The notes beneath the pieces were generated by a model. That model did not search any database. It was given only the letters and a program-made list of their open reading frames with translations, and was not told the DNA's origin. From an uncultured Bacteroidales bacterium (GTDB lineage: Bacteria; Bacteroidota; Bacteroidia; Bacteroidales; UBA932), in contig ONEX01000026.1 in the NCBI GenBank assembly GCA_900316955.1, forward strand, positions 1 to 35,255: a stretch of 35,255 nt of DNA, written 5' to 3'. Shown in pieces: positions 14,490-23,193 of this stretch (position 1 is its first letter; each line of letters starts with the position of its first letter). Position numbers and translations under genes: made by a program.

Positions 14490-15851
14490 ATGAAACAGAT
14501 GCTTCTCTCCCTGGCGGGCCTGCTCGCGGCCGCCGCCCTCTTTGCCCAGAACAGTTTTGTCCACGAACAGTCCGACGGGTACGTCTGGCCCGAGGACCCG
14601 GCCGTCCTCGAGAAGCTGGACCAGTGGCAGGACCTCAAGTTCGGCGTCCTGATGCATTGGGGCCTGTACAGCGTCCCCGGCATCGTGGAGTCCTGGAACC
14701 TATGCAACGAGGACTGGGTCGTCCGGCCGGAAGGCACCACCTATGAGGGTTACAAGCAGTGGTACTGGGGGCTGTCCAAGGTTTTCAACCCGGTCAACTT
14801 CAACCCGGAGCAGTGGGCCGACGTGTTCGAGGACGCGGGCATGAAGTACATGATCTTCACGACCAAGCACCACGACGGCTTCTGCATGTTCGACACCGAG
14901 TACACGGACTTTTCCGTGGCCAAGGCCGGTCCTTTTGCCGACAATCCCCGCAAGGACATCGCCAAGTACGTCTTTGACGCCTTCCGCCCGAAGGGCTTCA
15001 TGATCGGCGCCTACTTCTCCAAGCCCGACTGGCACTGCGAGTGGTTCTGGAACCCCTATTATGCCACCGCGCGCCGCGGCATCAACTACTCGGTGGAGCT
15101 GCATCCCGACTGGTGGCAGAACTACGTGGACTTCACGAAGAACCAGCTCACGGAGCTCACCGGCGGCCGCTACGGCCAGTTGGACATCCTCTGGTTGGAC
15201 GGCGGCTGGATCACCGGTGACCAGGTGGGCCTGAACGAGGTCCTGCCCGAGGCCCGGAAGGTGAGCCCCGGCCTCATCTGCGTGGACCGAACCATCCAGG
15301 GCCCGAACGAGAACTACCAGACTCCGGAACAGTCCGTCCCGAAGACGCAGCTCAAGCATCCCTGGGAGTCCTGCATGACCCTCGGCACCGACTGGGGATG
15401 GACCCCGAACCCGCGCTTCAAGACCGCCCGCCGGGTAATCGGCACCCTCGCGGAAATCACCGCCAAGGGCGGCTGCCTCGCGCTCGGCGTGGGCCCGACC
15501 CCGGACGGCGTCATCGAGGACAAGGCCATCGTCATCCTGCAGGAAATCGGCGCCTGGCTGCGCCGCTGCGGCGAGGCCATCTACAACACCCGCATCACGG
15601 ACAACTACAATGACGGAAACACCTGGTTCAACGCGTCCAAGGACGGAAAGACGCTCTATGCCATCTATGCCCTCCCCGATGGCGAGAACCTCCCGGCTGA
15701 ACTCACCTGGACCGGTAACCTCCCGAAGGGAAAGGTAACCGTCCTCAACAACGGCAAGAAAGTCAAAGCCATCGTCAAGGACGGTAAAGTGACGGTCAAG
15801 CTCCCGAAGGGGCTGGCTAACGAACCCGTTGCGCTGAAGTTCAGTCTTTAG
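14490..15851 (+). CDS. GH29 alpha-L-fucosidase, secreted
   Basis: A 453-residue protein with a signal peptide (~1-19). The GH29 barrel is clear: LKFGVLMHWGLYSVPG, YMIFTTKHHDGFCMFDT, and DILWLDGGW with the nucleophile Asp237. A Trp-Glu pair (Glu293 in HPWESC) is a candidate acid/base region, which varies in this family. A small C-terminal beta domain (~375-453) follows. It hydrolyses alpha-linked fucose from glycans. The ATG at 14490 is preferred over 14478 because it gives a typical signal peptide; both are in frame. It lies in the carbohydrate region but is transcribed alone. Confidence 0.92.
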   Translation: MKQMLLSLAGLLAAAALFAQNSFVHEQSDGYVWPEDPAVLEKLDQWQDLKFGVLMHWGLYSVPGIVESWNLCNEDWVVRPEGTTYEGYKQWYWGLSKVFNPVNFNPEQWADVFEDAGMKYMIFTTKHHDGFCMFDTEYTDFSVAKAGPFADNPRKDIAKYVFDAFRPKGFMIGAYFSKPDWHCEWFWNPYYATARRGINYSVELHPDWWQNYVDFTKNQLTELTGGRYGQLDILWLDGGWITGDQVGLNEVLPEARKVSPGLICVDRTIQGPNENYQTPEQSVPKTQLKHPWESCMTLGTDWGWTPNPRFKTARRVIGTLAEITAKGGCLALGVGPTPDGVIEDKAIVILQEIGAWLRRCGEAIYNTRITDNYNDGNTWFNASKDGKTLYAIYALPDGENLPAELTWTGNLPKGKVTVLNNGKKVKAIVKDGKVTVKLPKGLANEPVALKFSL

Positions 15852-15873
15852 CCTTCGCGTGTCCGCTCGGGAC

Positions 15874-16329
15874 TCAATGATCCTCAAGCGGCATTGTCTT
15901 CATCTTCTGAACGAAATCTTCCGGGGTGCAGATTTGCATCATGGAAGAATTGTGCCTATTCAACAGTTTTCGGTCAGAGGTGATGAAATAATCACATCGG
16001 GCATTGTATGCGTGGTAATACTGCAATTCGTCTTCAAAATCCGGCGCTCCGGAAAGCAGTGCGTCCTGCAGGTCAAAAGCATTCAGCGACTCCAAATTGA
16101 CATAATTCTTGATTTGAAGGATCCTGTCACGAAAAAGGCTCTGCGTCCTGAGGTCACGACGGAAAGCGTATGCGGCATCCACGACACTCTGGACAGTAAT
16201 GACCCCCTCCAACTTGAAATTACGGATTTCCTGGAATATTCGGATGGAATATTCCGTAGCGGGCCGTTCCGCCACGGACAACACGTCGATAAGGACATTT
16301 GTGTCCAAAAAAACCTTAATAGTCAACAT
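15874..16329 (-). CDS. PIN-domain toxin (VapC-like)
   Basis: A 151-residue PIN-domain protein. Acidic residues of the nuclease site are visible: Asp9 and Asp15 in FLDTNVLIDVL, a D97/E99/D100 cluster before helix LQYYHA, and D113 and D119 in CDYFITSDRKLL. PIN toxins cleave RNA, often tRNA. It overlaps the upstream antitoxin gene by 14 nt. Both genes are visibly more AT-rich than the flanking carbohydrate genes, which suggests acquisition. Confidence 0.85.
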   Translation of the reverse strand: MLTIKVFLDTNVLIDVLSVAERPATEYSIRIFQEIRNFKLEGVITVQSVVDAAYAFRRDLRTQSLFRDRILQIKNYVNLESLNAFDLQDALLSGAPDFEDELQYYHAYNARCDYFITSDRKLLNRHNSSMMQICTPEDFVQKMKTMPLEDH

Positions 16330-16597
16330 ATTTTTTCCAGAGATATTCCAACTTGGGATCAGCGGCGAACTCTTCGTCTGTAGGACGTTTTAACTCCAGG
16401 CAGCGCAATTGCCGTATTTCATCGGAAATGGGAGTATCCCACGAAAAGGATGGCTGCTTCGGCCGCAAGGCTTGCTCCACCGCATCCTCCACCCATTTGT
16501 TTAAAGAAACATTTCTCTTCTGAGCCTCCCATTTCATCCGTTCCAGCAGTTCTGGCGGTAAGCGGAAGGCCGTTTGTATGCGCGTTGTCGAGCCCAT
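16316..16597 (-). CDS. Ribbon-helix-helix antitoxin
   Basis: A 93-residue protein. The N-terminal half fits an Arc/MetJ-type ribbon-helix-helix: a strand RIQTAFRLP, then helices PELLERMKWEAQKR and SLNKWVEDAVEQAL. The C-terminal tail would bind the toxin. It precedes the PIN gene with a 14-nt overlap, the usual antitoxin-first order, and probably autoregulates the pair. Confidence 0.82.
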   Translation of the reverse strand: MGSTTRIQTAFRLPPELLERMKWEAQKRNVSLNKWVEDAVEQALRPKQPSFSWDTPISDEIRQLRCLELKRPTDEEFAADPKLEYLWKKYVDY

Positions 16598-16614
16598 TAT
16601 GATAACACTTTTTG

Positions 16615-16622
16615 CAAATATA
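16615..16622 (-). promoter_or_regulatory. -7 promoter element of the PIN/RHH operon
   Basis: The minus strand reads TATATTTG 17 nt upstream of the ATG at 16597. TTTG further upstream (16641-16638) is closer than the usual -33 spacing. Confidence 0.45.
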
Positions 16623-16657
16623 TAACATTATTCGCAACAAAGCAAAAAAACGAACAC

Positions 16658-17806
16658 TCAGAGTTTCACCTCCACCATGCAGGGGAAGGAGTAGGAGAGG
16701 TCGTTGCGGGTGTAGAGGGTTTTCTTGCGGAGCGCGTCGGAAGGAGTAAGCTTTCCCTCGAAGAGGGTCTTGCCCTTGTGGACGACCTTGACGGGCTTGC
16801 TGAGGTCCACCATCTTCTCGTTCAGGTAGATCCGGACGGAGGAATAGTCGCAATCGCCGATGGTGACGGTATTTCCGTCGATATCGGCATAGAGGACGCT
16901 GCCCTTCTTGGCTTCCTTGACCGGAACGCCCAGCCAGTAGAAGAATTCCTTGTTGACATCACCCTGGACCCAGACCACCTTGTTCGGATAGGGGTTGCGG
17001 GTGTATTTCGCCATCCACGGAACGGCAGCGGCGTCCTTGCCATCCATCCAGTGCCCTTTCCCGGCCACGATATGGCCCTCGTGTACGTAGCCTTCCGGGT
17101 CTTCCGCCTGCAGGGCGTCCAGCTTGCCGATATACTCGGCGCAGACCTTGTTGCGGTCATAGGCCGAATCTTCGGCCCCGCACCAGATCATGAACGGAAG
17201 GTTCCGAAGGGACTCCAGGCGCACGCCGTTCGGGTGGCCGGCCATCATCGAGGCGGCGGCCCAGTGGTCCGCCATCCGCGGCGCCACCTGCCACACGCCG
17301 TCGCCGCCGGCGGAGTAGCCCATCAGGTACACCTTGTCCGGATTCACGTCCAGGAACACCACGGCCAGCTGGATGATCTGCTCATAGAAGCCGTCCGATT
17401 CAGGACGGAAGTGAAGGTCCCATGTATCCGTAATGGCCCGGGGGCACAGGTACACGCCCTCGGACGGAGTATAGAGCTGTTTCTGGTTCTCCCACTGCCC
17501 GTCGTTCTCCGAAGGGTCGGTCTGGCCGCCGCCGTGCAGGGAGATGTACAGGGAGCGCCCGCCAGCCGGTTTGCTGCCGAAGACTTTCCACCAGATGGGC
17601 ATCTCGTACCGGCCGATCTGGAGTACATGGTCCTGGTAGGCATACGCCAAGGCCGTGTGGACGGAATCCCGCCACTGGCCCTCGAGGGTGCTCAGGTCGG
17701 GATTGTAATCGTCCGCCGGATTCCCGTCGACCTCCGCCCCGCAGGCGCAGGACAGCGTCAGGGCAGAAATCAAGGACAGGGCGAATAAGGTAGGGAAACG
17801 TTTCAT
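16658..17806 (-). CDS. Alpha/beta-hydrolase esterase lipoprotein of the SusCD operon
   Basis: A 382-residue protein with a lipoprotein signal (lipobox Cys20). Its alpha/beta-hydrolase core shows SLYISLHGGGQ (oxyanion region), nucleophile Ser165 in GYSAGGDGVW, a later Asp in WCGAEDSAYDR and a catalytic His candidate in GKGHWMDG. It resembles polyhydroxybutyrate-depolymerase or phospholipase-like esterases found in PULs. A ~90-residue C-terminal beta domain follows. It lies 78 nt downstream of susD on the same strand, separated by a hairpin, and is probably the third gene of the SusC/D operon. An ester on the imported glycan is a likely substrate, but this is inferred. The start at 17806 gives the lipobox; an ATG at 17869 does not. 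Confidence 0.85.
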   Translation of the reverse strand: MKRFPTLFALSLISALTLSCACGAEVDGNPADDYNPDLSTLEGQWRDSVHTALAYAYQDHVLQIGRYEMPIWWKVFGSKPAGGRSLYISLHGGGQTDPSENDGQWENQKQLYTPSEGVYLCPRAITDTWDLHFRPESDGFYEQIIQLAVVFLDVNPDKVYLMGYSAGGDGVWQVAPRMADHWAAASMMAGHPNGVRLESLRNLPFMIWCGAEDSAYDRNKVCAEYIGKLDALQAEDPEGYVHEGHIVAGKGHWMDGKDAAAVPWMAKYTRNPYPNKVVWVQGDVNKEFFYWLGVPVKEAKKGSVLYADIDGNTVTIGDCDYSSVRIYLNEKMVDLSKPVKVVHKGKTLFEGKLTPSDALRKKTLYTRNDLSYSFPCMVEVKL

Positions 17807-17836
17807 AGCTTTCGTCTGCTTGTCTCGGTCAATGAA

Positions 17837-17863
17837 TCGGGCGGCCCTGAAGAGGCCGCCCGA
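17837..17863 (-). terminator. Hairpin between susD and the esterase gene
   Basis: A perfect 10-bp GC-rich stem (17837-17846 with 17854-17863) with a 7-nt loop and no T-run. It probably partly terminates transcription or protects the susCD mRNA 3' end. The same stem sequence, TCGGGCGGCC, recurs in the hairpin after cydB (23144-23169). Confidence 0.55.
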
Positions 17864-17884
17864 AATCATGGGAACCGTTTTGGA

Positions 17885-19564
17885 TTATTTCAGTTCCTTC
17901 GCCCAGAAGAGCTTGTAGTAAGCAGAATCGTTGTCCACCTTGGACGCGGCTTCCGTGTAGTTCGCCTTGTTGTTGTTGAACTCGGTGTTCGGATACTTGA
18001 CGCGCTGAGGGATGGTCTTGTAGCCGTTGTTGTCGGCACCATCCGTCGGATAATACAGGGCAGGATAGCCCGTACGACGGATGTCGGTCCAGGCCTGGGT
18101 GGCCTGCAGGATGCCGAAATGGATCCACTTCTGGGTCATGATGGCCTCGAGCTTGTTGCTGTAAGCGGCCCAGACGGCGGAAGCATAGTCGGCGATGGCG
18201 CTGTCGGAAGGATAATCCTTGGCCTGGAAATCATCCTGCTGTTCGGTAAAACCGGCCCAGGCGGAGGAGACACTCTCGATGTTGGACTTGTAGTAAGCCT
18301 TGATGGAATACTCGACGCCCTTCTTGAAAGCATCCTCGGCGCTGCCGCTCACGCCATAGGCCTGACGGGCTTCGGCGAGAAGGAACCAAGCCTCGGCGGC
18401 GGAGAAAATCGGGCTCACCATGAAGTTGTTGGCCGTGAAGGTCTTGGCGTTCAAGCGGGCATAATAACGGGTTGCCTCGGTATTGTGGGTGGAGCCGGAG
18501 CGGACGTTCTGCTGGTTGTCGGTCTCACGGGTGCTGCGGCCGAAGTATTCACCGGCGGAATAGGCCGTGTCGTCCTTGTCAGCATCGGCGGCCGGCGTGT
18601 AGTCGGTCTTGGTCGGGACATAGATGACCGGGAGACGCGGGTCGTTGGAACCCGTGATCTGCATCGCGTCGATGAGGGCCTGGCTGGCCGTGTTGTTGAT
18701 GTCCTTGAAACCGTCACGGAAGTTCTCATAATACTTGAACCCGTCGTTGTCGGCCTTGACCCCCACGCTGTTGTCCAGGTCGCTGACCAGCAGGCGGCCG
18801 GCCGCCTTGGCGGCGAAGTTCTTGCCGACGGAAACCAGGTCGCCCTGAGCGGACACATGGACGGCGAGACGGAGGAGCAGGGAGTTGCAGTAACGCTGCC
18901 ACTTCTCCAGATCGCCACCGCAGATGAAATCCTGCTTTTCGAGCTTGGACTTGGTGTTCGCGGAGATGCTGCCGTTCAGGGATCCGATCTCGGAGTAGAG
19001 GGCGTCCAGACGCTCCATCATGGTGTTGTAGAGGTCCTTGTCGTCATCATAGGTCGCATAAGAGGCGGCCAGGTCGCCGGAGAGGCCCAGATAGCAGGCG
19101 GTAGAATAAGGAACCGGGCCCCAGAGGTCCACGAGCTGGGAGAGATGGTCGATCACGAACACCTCGGCAAGGTCCAGGAAAATCTTGTCCTCGGCCTGGT
19201 CCGCAGGATCTTCGCTCTGGTAGAGGTTATCGAGCACGCGGAAGTTGCGAAGGATATCGTAGAAGTTGTTCCAACGGTCGTTGGCATAGCCGTCATTGAT
19301 ATAATAGACGGTGCCGCTGTTGTTGGAGAAGCCGATCGTCTGGGCATACTTGCCGAAGTTGTAGTCCCAGGTATACATTCTCCAGTAGGAGTTGAACGTA
19401 TTCTGGTTGCCGGCGATGAAAGCGCCCGTCATGAGCTTGTCGCAGGTCGCCGTGCTGGTCTTGGACGGATCGGGATAGAGTTCGCCGAACAAACCGTCGG
19501 AGCAGGAAGACGCCATAGATACGACAGCCGCAAGGGCGATAAGAGAAGCAAATATCTTTTTCAT
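17885..19564 (-). CDS. SusD/RagB-family nutrient-binding outer-membrane lipoprotein
   Basis: A 559-residue protein with a lipoprotein signal peptide (lipobox Cys21). Its layout matches the SusD-like family PF12741/PF12771: an early helix (NNFYDILRNFRVLDN), the TPR-like helical segment with LVDLWGPVPYS, the GGDLEKWQRYCNSLLLRLAVHVS segment and a late FSAAEAWFLLAEARQAYG segment. SusD-like proteins sit on the SusC channel and capture glycans at the cell surface. I chose the ATG at 19564; MDKT at 19576 is also possible and lies only 2 nt after the susC stop. Confidence 0.93.
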   Translation of the reverse strand: MKKIFASLIALAAVVSMASSCSDGLFGELYPDPSKTSTATCDKLMTGAFIAGNQNTFNSYWRMYTWDYNFGKYAQTIGFSNNSGTVYYINDGYANDRWNNFYDILRNFRVLDNLYQSEDPADQAEDKIFLDLAEVFVIDHLSQLVDLWGPVPYSTACYLGLSGDLAASYATYDDDKDLYNTMMERLDALYSEIGSLNGSISANTKSKLEKQDFICGGDLEKWQRYCNSLLLRLAVHVSAQGDLVSVGKNFAAKAAGRLLVSDLDNSVGVKADNDGFKYYENFRDGFKDINNTASQALIDAMQITGSNDPRLPVIYVPTKTDYTPAADADKDDTAYSAGEYFGRSTRETDNQQNVRSGSTHNTEATRYYARLNAKTFTANNFMVSPIFSAAEAWFLLAEARQAYGVSGSAEDAFKKGVEYSIKAYYKSNIESVSSAWAGFTEQQDDFQAKDYPSDSAIADYASAVWAAYSNKLEAIMTQKWIHFGILQATQAWTDIRRTGYPALYYPTDGADNNGYKTIPQRVKYPNTEFNNNKANYTEAASKVDNDSAYYKLFWAKELK

Positions 19565-19578
19565 TGTCTTATCCATTA

Positions 19579-22500
19579 TTAGAAGTTGGCACGCAGGGAG
19601 ATACCGAAGGTCCGGGAAGTGGAGGTGGAACCGCCGATGCAGACCTGGTTGGTCCAGGTGGTACCATCGGTGGCCTCGGCGTCGAAGATCGGGAGGTTCT
19701 TGTAGATGAAGAACGGATTGCGGGCGAATGCGGAGATCCTCAGGTTGTTGCAATGGATCTTGCGGGTGAGGGATTCAGGAACCGCATAGGTGAGGGTGAG
19801 CTCGCGGCACTTCAGGTAGGTGTTCTTGAAGATGGAACCGGAATAGAAGCGGGAACCGCCGGTACCCCAGCCATACTGACGCTCGAGAGCCATTTCCTGG
19901 CTGACCATCTTGGTGTTGGGCTTTCCGTCCTCGGTGACGCCCTCGAGGATGACACCGTCGTGACGGACCGCCTCGCCGTTGGGGCCGAGGGCTCCGGTGA
20001 ACGGCACGCAGTTGCTGTCACCGTCCAGATAGTAGGACTGACCGCCGAGGGACTCGTTACGGTTGGGCAGGGACTCGACGATGGCGCCGGTGTGCATGTA
20101 GTACTGGTACGGCATGTTGAACACGTCGCCGCCGATCTGATAGCTGAAATTCGCGTCGAAGCTCACGCGCTTGTAGGCCACGTTGAAGGCAAAACCGCCC
20201 ACGAGGTCCGGCATGGCGTTACCGACCTTGACAGGTTCGTCGCTGCGGGCATAGTAGCCGTTGGAGGCAACGATCTTGTTGCCCTTGTCGTCGTACTTGT
20301 AGTCGAAGGAATAGATGTCACCCATCTTCTCTCCCGGGATGGAATAGAGATAGACGGCGCCGTTATCCCAGCGGGCATGCTCGAGCTTGTCCACGCCGTC
20401 GGCGAGCTTGACGACCTTGTTGGCGTTCCAGGCGGCATTGCCGCTGATGTCCACGCGCCAGTCGCGGTTTTCGACGATCGTCGCATAAGCGGCGACCTCG
20501 ATACCCTGGTTGGACAGTTCACCCACATTCATGAGGATGGAAGAGCCTCCGGCGGAGCGGGCGACCGTCGTCTCGAGGATCTGATCGATGATGCGCTTGC
20601 GATAGTACGTGATTTCGAGGCCGATGCGGTTGTTCAGGAACTTGTTGTCCAGACCGAACTCGAGTTCGTGCGTGGTTTCCGGACGGATGGACTCGTTGCC
20701 CAGGGAAGCGCCGAGCTGGTTGTACACAAAACCGGAAGCGGAATTCTGGCTGTAGGCGACGGCGGCCTTGTAGATTTCAGGAGCGAGACCCACGACACCA
20801 TAGGAGGCACGGAACTTTCCGTAATCATACCAGGACGGTTTGTCGAACAGGTCGGAATAGATGATGGATCCGTTCACGGAAGGATACCAGAAGGAGTTGT
20901 GGCCGGGGGCAAGGGTGGAAGTCTTCTCATTGCGGATCGTGCCTTCCAGGAAGAGGAAGTTGCCGTAGGAGAGACCGGCGGTGGCATAGACGGCCTGCTT
21001 GAGGAGGTCGCTGGTGGACATGCCGCCGTTCTTGGGGCCGGAAGATGCGTTGATATGGAACCAGTTCTCGACGGTGAGACCGCCGCTGGTGCTGGCGTTC
21101 TTGATAAGGGAAGACTCCCGACGGGCGGAATAACCCACGTTGGCGTCGAGGGAGAGCTTGTCGGTCAGGTCCTTCTGGAAGTTGAGCAGGACGTCACCGT
21201 AGATGGTCTGATAAGTGTTGTTCGTCACGCGGTAATAACCGCCGTAGCCGCTGTAAACCTGGGCCGTCTCCTGATGCTCCTTGAGCTCGATGTCCTGGGA
21301 GGTCCAGTCGGTGGCGATGTTGCCCTTGAGGGTGAGACCGGGGATGATCTGCCAGGTAGGGGTCACGCTGCCGATGAGGCGCTGGTTGGTCTCGAACTGC
21401 TCACGGCCGAGGATGTTCCAGAAATACTCGCTGATCAGGGACGGGACACCCGGGGAATACTCCCAGCCTTCGGCGGGATTCTCGTGGGAAGAGCTCGTGT
21501 ACTCGCGGTTCCGGTAACCGGCCGCGGTCATGGTGTGCTCACGATAGTAGGCGATGTCCTCGAAGGAACCGACCATACCGGTAAAGTTCGTAACCAGACG
21601 GGAGATACGGTAAGGACGGTTCTTGACCTTCTGGTTCATGTAGCTCAAGGAATAGCCGAGGTTCAGGCCCTTGGCGATGTTCTGCACGCCGGACACCTGG
21701 AAATTGTGCTTTCCGAGGTGGGAATTGTACTGGTTGGGCGTGTTGTCCATGAAGGTGTAGGAGAAACGGGCGTTGCCGCTCTCGCCGCCGGTGGTGATGG
21801 CCACGTTGTACTGCTGGGTGAGACCGGTACGGAAGATGTTCTTGTACGGATTGTCCGTCACCGCACTGTACTTCATCATGCCGGAAGGAGTATAGATGTC
21901 CTTGCCGTCATATTCGGGACCGTAGTAATAGTATCCGCCGCCGTCATTGGCCATACCCTGGAAGGATCGGACAGTATTTCCGTTGCGGTCCTTGTAGCTG
22001 GTCGTAAAACCGAAAGTCGGAGAGCTGGGATCGTTGTCCACATCGTAGTAGCTCCAATACTGATAGGCGTCGCCAGGACCGAAGATGGTCTGCATCTTGG
22101 GCATGTAGGCGACGGCATCGGCATACACGGAAGCGTTGAAGTCCACATGGGTGCCGGCGTTCTTCTTGCCCTTCTTCATGGTGATGAGGACAACGCCGTT
22201 CGCGCCTTCGGAACCATACAGGGAAGTGGCGGAAGCGCCTTTCAGGATGGAGAGGTTCTCGATATCCTCGACGTTGATGTCGGCGAGACCGTTGGTCTCC
22301 ATGCGCTGCTGATCCCAGTAGCCCTTGTTGTTCACGTCTCCGTTACGGATCGGAACGCCGTCCACGATGATGAGCGGCTGGTTGGTACCGGTAATGGAGG
22401 AGAGACCGCGGACGTTGATGGAGATAGCGCCGGTGGCGCCGCCCGGGGCCGTGGTCACGCGGACGCCGGCGGCCTTACCGTACAGGGCGGAACCCAGGGT

Positions 22501-22911
22501 CGGAGAGACCGTGTTGTTGAGGCTCTCGGCGGAGATGGTGCTCACGGCATAGCCGAGCTTCTTCTCGTCCTTGCGGATACCGAGGGCGGTGACGACAGTG
22601 CCTTCCAGCATTTCGGAGTCCTCGTCGAGGACGACATTCAGGTTGCCGCCGTTCCAGGTCAGGACCTGGGAAGCATAGCCGATGCAGGAGAACTCGATCT
22701 TGTCTCCCACCTTGGCATTGGTGAGGGTGTAGGAACCGTCCATGTCGGCAATCGTGCCGTTGTGGGTTCCCTGCACAAACACGGAAGCGCCGACAACACC
22801 GTTACCGGCGGCATCCTTCACAGTTCCCTTGACGGTCGTCTGCGCATAGGACATCAGTCCGGTTGCGAGCAGCGCGGCCACGAGGGAAAGTCTGATAAAC
22901 AGATTCTTCAT
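19579..22911 (-). CDS. SusC/RagA-family TonB-linked outer-membrane transporter
   Basis: A 1110-residue protein with a signal peptide (~1-23), a carboxypeptidase-regulatory-like domain (~26-98; VKGTVKDAAGNGVVGASV), the TonB-dependent plug (~110-240, LIIVDGVPIRNG, ILKGASATSLYGSEGANGVV) and a long beta-barrel ending in an aromatic residue (final F, GISLRANF). It imports oligosaccharides together with the SusD protein encoded directly downstream. The 145-nt leader is structured. No HTCS, SusR or sigma/anti-sigma regulator gene lies near it in this window, so its regulator is probably elsewhere. Confidence 0.96.
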   Translation of the reverse strand: MKNLFIRLSLVAALLATGLMSYAQTTVKGTVKDAAGNGVVGASVFVQGTHNGTIADMDGSYTLTNAKVGDKIEFSCIGYASQVLTWNGGNLNVVLDEDSEMLEGTVVTALGIRKDEKKLGYAVSTISAESLNNTVSPTLGSALYGKAAGVRVTTAPGGATGAISINVRGLSSITGTNQPLIIVDGVPIRNGDVNNKGYWDQQRMETNGLADINVEDIENLSILKGASATSLYGSEGANGVVLITMKKGKKNAGTHVDFNASVYADAVAYMPKMQTIFGPGDAYQYWSYYDVDNDPSSPTFGFTTSYKDRNGNTVRSFQGMANDGGGYYYYGPEYDGKDIYTPSGMMKYSAVTDNPYKNIFRTGLTQQYNVAITTGGESGNARFSYTFMDNTPNQYNSHLGKHNFQVSGVQNIAKGLNLGYSLSYMNQKVKNRPYRISRLVTNFTGMVGSFEDIAYYREHTMTAAGYRNREYTSSSHENPAEGWEYSPGVPSLISEYFWNILGREQFETNQRLIGSVTPTWQIIPGLTLKGNIATDWTSQDIELKEHQETAQVYSGYGGYYRVTNNTYQTIYGDVLLNFQKDLTDKLSLDANVGYSARRESSLIKNASTSGGLTVENWFHINASSGPKNGGMSTSDLLKQAVYATAGLSYGNFLFLEGTIRNEKTSTLAPGHNSFWYPSVNGSIIYSDLFDKPSWYDYGKFRASYGVVGLAPEIYKAAVAYSQNSASGFVYNQLGASLGNESIRPETTHELEFGLDNKFLNNRIGLEITYYRKRIIDQILETTVARSAGGSSILMNVGELSNQGIEVAAYATIVENRDWRVDISGNAAWNANKVVKLADGVDKLEHARWDNGAVYLYSIPGEKMGDIYSFDYKYDDKGNKIVASNGYYARSDEPVKVGNAMPDLVGGFAFNVAYKRVSFDANFSYQIGGDVFNMPYQYYMHTGAIVESLPNRNESLGGQSYYLDGDSNCVPFTGALGPNGEAVRHDGVILEGVTEDGKPNTKMVSQEMALERQYGWGTGGSRFYSGSIFKNTYLKCRELTLTYAVPESLTRKIHCNNLRISAFARNPFFIYKNLPIFDAEATDGTTWTNQVCIGGSTSTSRTFGISLRANF

Positions 22912-22984
22912 GTGCGTTGGTTTTGTAGGTTAATGGTTGGTAAAAAAAAAGTTAAGTCTTGGTTTTCTTTCCTTTTTATAGTCA

Positions 22985-23054
22985 TACGCGCCAAACTTCC
23001 AAAACGATAGGAAAGTGGCTGATTTCCATGTCGAATTGGCGGTTTTGGCGCGTA
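22985..23054 (-). promoter_or_regulatory. Structured 5' leader of the susC transcript
   Basis: An 11-bp perfect inverted repeat (22985-22995 with 23044-23054) starts almost exactly at the predicted transcription start (about 23056). It encloses a smaller hairpin (GGAAA with TTTCC) and an alternative pair, CCAAAAC with GTTTTGG, that would compete with the outer stem. The remaining leader includes nine consecutive T. The arrangement could be a 5' cap hairpin, an attenuator or an sRNA target. Confidence 0.55.
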
Positions 23055-23062
23055 CACGGTCA

Positions 23063-23070
23063 CAAAGATA
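23063..23070 (-). promoter_or_regulatory. -7 promoter element of the susC operon
   Basis: The minus strand reads TATCTTTG in a sharply AT-rich region, about 150 nt upstream of the susC ATG. The -33 match is poor, consistent with an activator-dependent PUL promoter. Confidence 0.6.
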
Positions 23071-23143
23071 CAATTTTTAATTGGATTTGAACGATTTTTT
23101 ATAATTTTTGAATTAAAAATTCAGTCGGCTGCTGACCACGAAT

Positions 23144-23174
23144 TCGGGCGACCCTTCCGGGCCGCCCGATTTTT
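23144..23174. terminator. Terminator-like hairpin downstream of cydB
   Basis: A 7-bp stem (23144-23150 with 23163-23169) with an inner 3-bp stem and loop. A T-run follows on the plus strand (23170-23174), so on the minus strand the T-run side is read as A before the stem. It separates cydB from the susC promoter region. Confidence 0.5.
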
Positions 23175-23193
23175 ATGCGTATGTCCAGGGAGA

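Noticed and set aside
19564-23010. 1148-residue plus-strand reading frame opposite susC
   Set aside because: It is a GC-driven shadow of the susC gene, with no signal peptide, domain or promoter.
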